DNA of 15,421 nt, from contig JAJXSV010000024.1 of NCBI GenBank assembly GCA_021784375.1, positions 1-15,421 of the forward strand, in the 5' to 3' direction. Below, one piece after another: positions 13,813 through 15,421 of this stretch. The notes below the pieces were generated by a model. It worked only from the letters and a program-made list of their open reading frames with translations. It searched no databases and had not been told where the DNA came from. The stretch's first letter is position 1, and each line of letters starts with the position of its first letter. Source of the stretch: Actinomycetes bacterium (lineage in GTDB: Bacteria; Actinomycetota; Actinomycetes; S36-B12; UBA5976). A program made the position numbers and the translations under genes.

Positions 13813-14347
13813 TCCCCCCCAGCGCTTCGTCGCGGGCACCGTGGGCGTGCCGGGGCAGCGGACGTTCTACCTGCAGGCGCAGGATGACCGACGCGTGGTC
13901 TCGGTGCTGCTCGAGAAGGAGCAGTTGCGGCTGCTGGCTGATCGCTGCGAGGAGTTGCTCGACGACCTGCTGCGGCGCGGCGTCGAGGGCGTCCCGGCAG
14001 TCCCGCCGGGGGACCTCGATCTCGAGCCCCTCGCCCAACCCATCGACGAGGAATTCCGGGTCGGCGCCATGGGCCTGGCCTGGAATCCCGAGCGTGGTCT
14101 CATCACCATCGAAGCCCACGCCATCGCCGAGGACGAGGAGGCGGAGACGCCGGACGTCGAGTCCGACCTGGACGAGGGGCCGGATTGCCTGCGCGTGCGC
14201 ATCACGCCGTTCATGGCGCGGGCCTTCAACGCACGTTCCCAACGCCTGATCAGCGCAGGCCGCCAGCCCTGTCCGTTGTGCCAGTTCCCGATCGACCCGG
14301 AGGGTCACATCTGCCCGCGAGCCAACGGCTACCGCCGCTTCGCATGA
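13787..14347 (+). CDS. DUF3090 family protein
   Basis: A 186-residue protein of the actinobacterial DUF3090 family, function unknown. It starts MTRIVHLFDPPQRFVAGTVG and has an N-terminal alpha/beta region rich in charged helices (LLEKEQLRLLADRCEELL). The middle block EEFRVGAMGLAWNP is conserved. A C-terminal putative zinc site consists of Cys162, Cys165, His174 and Cys176 (CPLC-x8-HIC) just before ANGYRR. Such a ribbon would suit nucleic-acid or protein contacts, but this is inference. The ATG has AGGGAGG five bases before it, and the stop overlaps the next start as ATGA. Its constant company with the phosphatase and the SCO1664-family gene suggests a shared pathway. Confidence 0.92.
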   Translation: MTRIVHLFDPPQRFVAGTVGVPGQRTFYLQAQDDRRVVSVLLEKEQLRLLADRCEELLDDLLRRGVEGVPAVPPGDLDLEPLAQPIDEEFRVGAMGLAWNPERGLITIEAHAIAEDEEAETPDVESDLDEGPDCLRVRITPFMARAFNARSQRLISAGRQPCPLCQFPIDPEGHICPRANGYRRFA

Positions 14348-15093
14348 TCGAACTGCTCCGCACGGGCACCATCTCGGTGCTCGGCCGACATCCGCACTCG
14401 TCGAACCAGGCCTTCATCGTCGACTGCGGGGGCTCCACCGGGACCCGCGCCATCTACAAGCCGGTGGCGGGGGAGCGCCCGCTCTGGGACTTCCCCCGCG
14501 GCGAGCTGGCGCGTCGCGAGGTGGCCGCATACGCCGTTTCCGAGGCCCTGGGCTTCCATCTGGTCCCACCGACCGTGTGGCGGGACGATGCGCCCTTCGG
14601 ACCGGGTTCGCTGCAGCAGTGGATCGAGGGCGCGAGCATCAGTGACGTGGACATCGTCAGCTATGTCCAACCCGGATGGCGCTCCGTGCTCGATGCCGAG
14701 TTGGAAGATGGCACGCCTGTGCAGGTGGTGCACCGCGACTCGGACGAACTGCGTGCGCTCGCCCTCCTGGATGCGGTGCTGAACAACGGCGATCGCAAGG
14801 CGGGCCACATCATCCGCGATCCCAGCCAGCGCTTGTGGGCCCTCGACCATGGCGTCACCTTCCATGTCGAGCCGAAGCTGCGGAGCGTCATCTGGGGATT
14901 CCGTGGCGAACCCGTGCCCCCAGGGCTCCTGGAGCGGCTCACCGTCGACTGCAGCGCCCTGCCGGAGATCACGACTGCGCTCGATGCCGCCGAGATCGCC
15001 GCCCTCGCTGATCGCATGCGCTTGCTGCTCACGACAGGTAGCTACCCCTTCCCAAACGACGAGTGGCCGGCGATTCCCTGGCCGATCTACTGA
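14344..15093 (+). CDS. SCO1664 family protein (PI3/4-kinase-like fold)
   Basis: A 249-residue protein of the SCO1664 family, characterised only by remote similarity to phosphatidylinositol 3/4-kinase and HipA-like folds. Features that fit a kinase are Lys39 in AIYKPVAGERPLWDFP (candidate ATP-binding lysine), the catalytic-loop-like NNGDRKAGHI (147-156, Asp150), and Asp168 in WALDHGVTF (metal-binding, DFG-like). It also carries GELARREVAAYAVSEALG, typical of this fold. The acceptor is unknown. The start overlaps the DUF3090 stop by four bases, so the longer open frame from 14185 is rejected. It lies directly before mshC, a common arrangement in actinobacteria. Confidence 0.92.
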   Translation: MIELLRTGTISVLGRHPHSSNQAFIVDCGGSTGTRAIYKPVAGERPLWDFPRGELARREVAAYAVSEALGFHLVPPTVWRDDAPFGPGSLQQWIEGASISDVDIVSYVQPGWRSVLDAELEDGTPVQVVHRDSDELRALALLDAVLNNGDRKAGHIIRDPSQRLWALDHGVTFHVEPKLRSVIWGFRGEPVPPGLLERLTVDCSALPEITTALDAAEIAALADRMRLLLTTGSYPFPNDEWPAIPWPIY

Positions 15094-15107
15094 GGTCCGA
15101 CCCTCAG
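15090..15107 (+). terminator. Small hairpin at the SCO1664-family stop codon
   Basis: CTGAGG (15090-15095) pairs with CCTCAG (15102-15107) around a six-base loop and covers the TGA stop. It lies between the operon end and the mshC promoter. It is short and lacks a T-run, so it is at best a weak terminator. Confidence 0.3.
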
Positions 15108-15118
15108 CGCACGGTCGA

Positions 15119-15124
15119 TAGGCT
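15119..15124 (+). promoter_or_regulatory. Leaderless -10 element (TAGGCT) of mshC
   Basis: TAGGCT fits TANNNT and ends six bases before the GTG start at 15131, predicting transcription from the start codon itself. No Shine-Dalgarno sequence precedes the GTG. The geometry equals that seen before the aldo/keto reductase gene. Confidence 0.5.
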
Positions 15125-15130
15125 TCTGAT

Positions 15131-15421
15131 GTGCACACCTGGCCCGCTGCGAGCATCCCGTCCATTCCCGGCCACGGTGCCCTTCCCTCGGTGTTCAACA
15201 CCGCCACCCAGCGCATCGAGCAGACGGCGCCGAGCAACGGCGTGGCTCGCCTGTACGTGTGCGGGATCACGCCGTACGACTCCGCGCACATCGGCCATGC
15301 GGCCACCTACGTCGCCTTCGACCTGCTGCATCGCGCGTGGTTGGACGCCGGCATCTTCGTGAAGTACGTGCAGAACATCACCGACGTCGATGACCCGCTG
15401 CTCGAGCGCGCAGGCAAGACG
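15131..15421 (+). CDS. mshC: MshC, cysteine:glucosaminyl-inositol ligase (mycothiol synthesis), 3' partial
   Basis: The first 97 residues of a cysteinyl-tRNA synthetase-like enzyme; the gene continues past the window. MshC joins L-cysteine to 1-D-myo-inosityl 2-amino-2-deoxy-alpha-D-glucopyranoside with ATP, the third enzymatic step named in mycothiol synthesis. The N-terminus [16 protein letters not shown] is MshC-like, not CysS-like. Then come [15 protein letters not shown], with zinc ligand Cys44 and the HIGH motif at 53-56, and [13 protein letters not shown]. The GTG at 15131 is the start because it aligns with the family N-terminus (W at position 4, the Pro-rich lead). An out-of-frame ATG at 15129 is ignored. 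It marks the host as a mycothiol-making actinobacterium. Confidence 0.95.
   Translation, partial: MHTWPAASIPSIPGHGALPSVFNTATQRIEQTAPSNGVARLYVCGITPYDSAHIGHAATYVAFDLLHRAWLDAGIFVKYVQNITDVDDPLLERAGKT

Noticed and set aside
14329..15306. 325-codon minus-strand open frame opposite the SCO1664-family and mshC genes
   Set aside because: No recognisable domain and antisense to two conserved genes.
1..15421. Search for CRISPR arrays, insertion sequences, phage genes, toxin-antitoxin pairs or defence islands
   Set aside because: No direct-repeat arrays, transposase motifs, integrase or typical defence domains were seen; gene content and base composition look uniformly chromosomal.

Overview
The window is a dense, high-GC chromosomal stretch typical of Actinomycetota. 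The strongest lineage evidence is at the right end: the start of a mycothiol cysteine ligase gene (mshC) preceded by the conserved actinobacterial neighbours uppP, an MSMEG_4193-type histidine phosphatase, a DUF3090 protein and an SCO1664-family kinase-like protein. The actinobacterial EF-G paralogue FusA2 and the long actinobacterial form of nitronate monooxygenase agree with this. No gap between genes exceeds about 110 bases. I see no insertion sequence, prophage, CRISPR array or other sign of recent transfer, so this looks like core chromosome.

Layout. (1) Bases 3-1385, +: nitronate monooxygenase family protein, cut at its 5' end by the window edge. (2) Bases 1461-5579, +: a tight probable operon of fusA2 (EF-G-like GTPase), a YgjP/DUF45 zinc metallopeptidase-like protein, a small P-loop kinase-like protein and a stand-alone glutamyl-tRNA synthetase-like protein (GluQ type). 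A perfect 14-base palindrome lies just upstream of fusA2. (3) Bases 9674 down to 5433, -: two adjacent ABC-2 export systems. The first is one ATPase plus one permease. The second is a NodI-like ATPase plus two paralogous NodJ-like permeases. A probable terminator separates them. The last permease converges on, and overlaps, the end of the GluRS-like gene. (4) Bases 9744-9827, -: tRNA-Leu(GAG). (5) Bases 9914-11242, +: M20 family metallopeptidase, convergent with an aldo/keto reductase-family gene (11247-12218, -) whose catalytic Tyr, Lys and His all appear replaced. (6) Bases 12323-15421, +: uppP, histidine phosphatase, DUF3090 and SCO1664-family genes, all overlapping by 1-26 bases and so probably one transcript, then mshC with its own apparent leaderless promoter, running off the window.

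How the genes may work together. The fusA2 group joins a ribosome-type GTPase with an aminoacyl-tRNA-synthetase-like enzyme, which hints at translation or tRNA modification, but the link is inferred from order only. The ABC block encodes exporters of unknown substrate. The uppP-to-mshC block pairs recycling of the undecaprenyl lipid carrier with mycothiol synthesis through three poorly characterised conserved proteins. I did not find an obviously new defence or mobile system. The features most worth a second look are the degenerate aldo/keto reductase active site, the 147-base convergent coding overlap at 5433-5579, the atypical GluRS-like enzyme itself, the symmetric elements upstream of fusA2, and the matching leaderless-promoter geometry at two genes.
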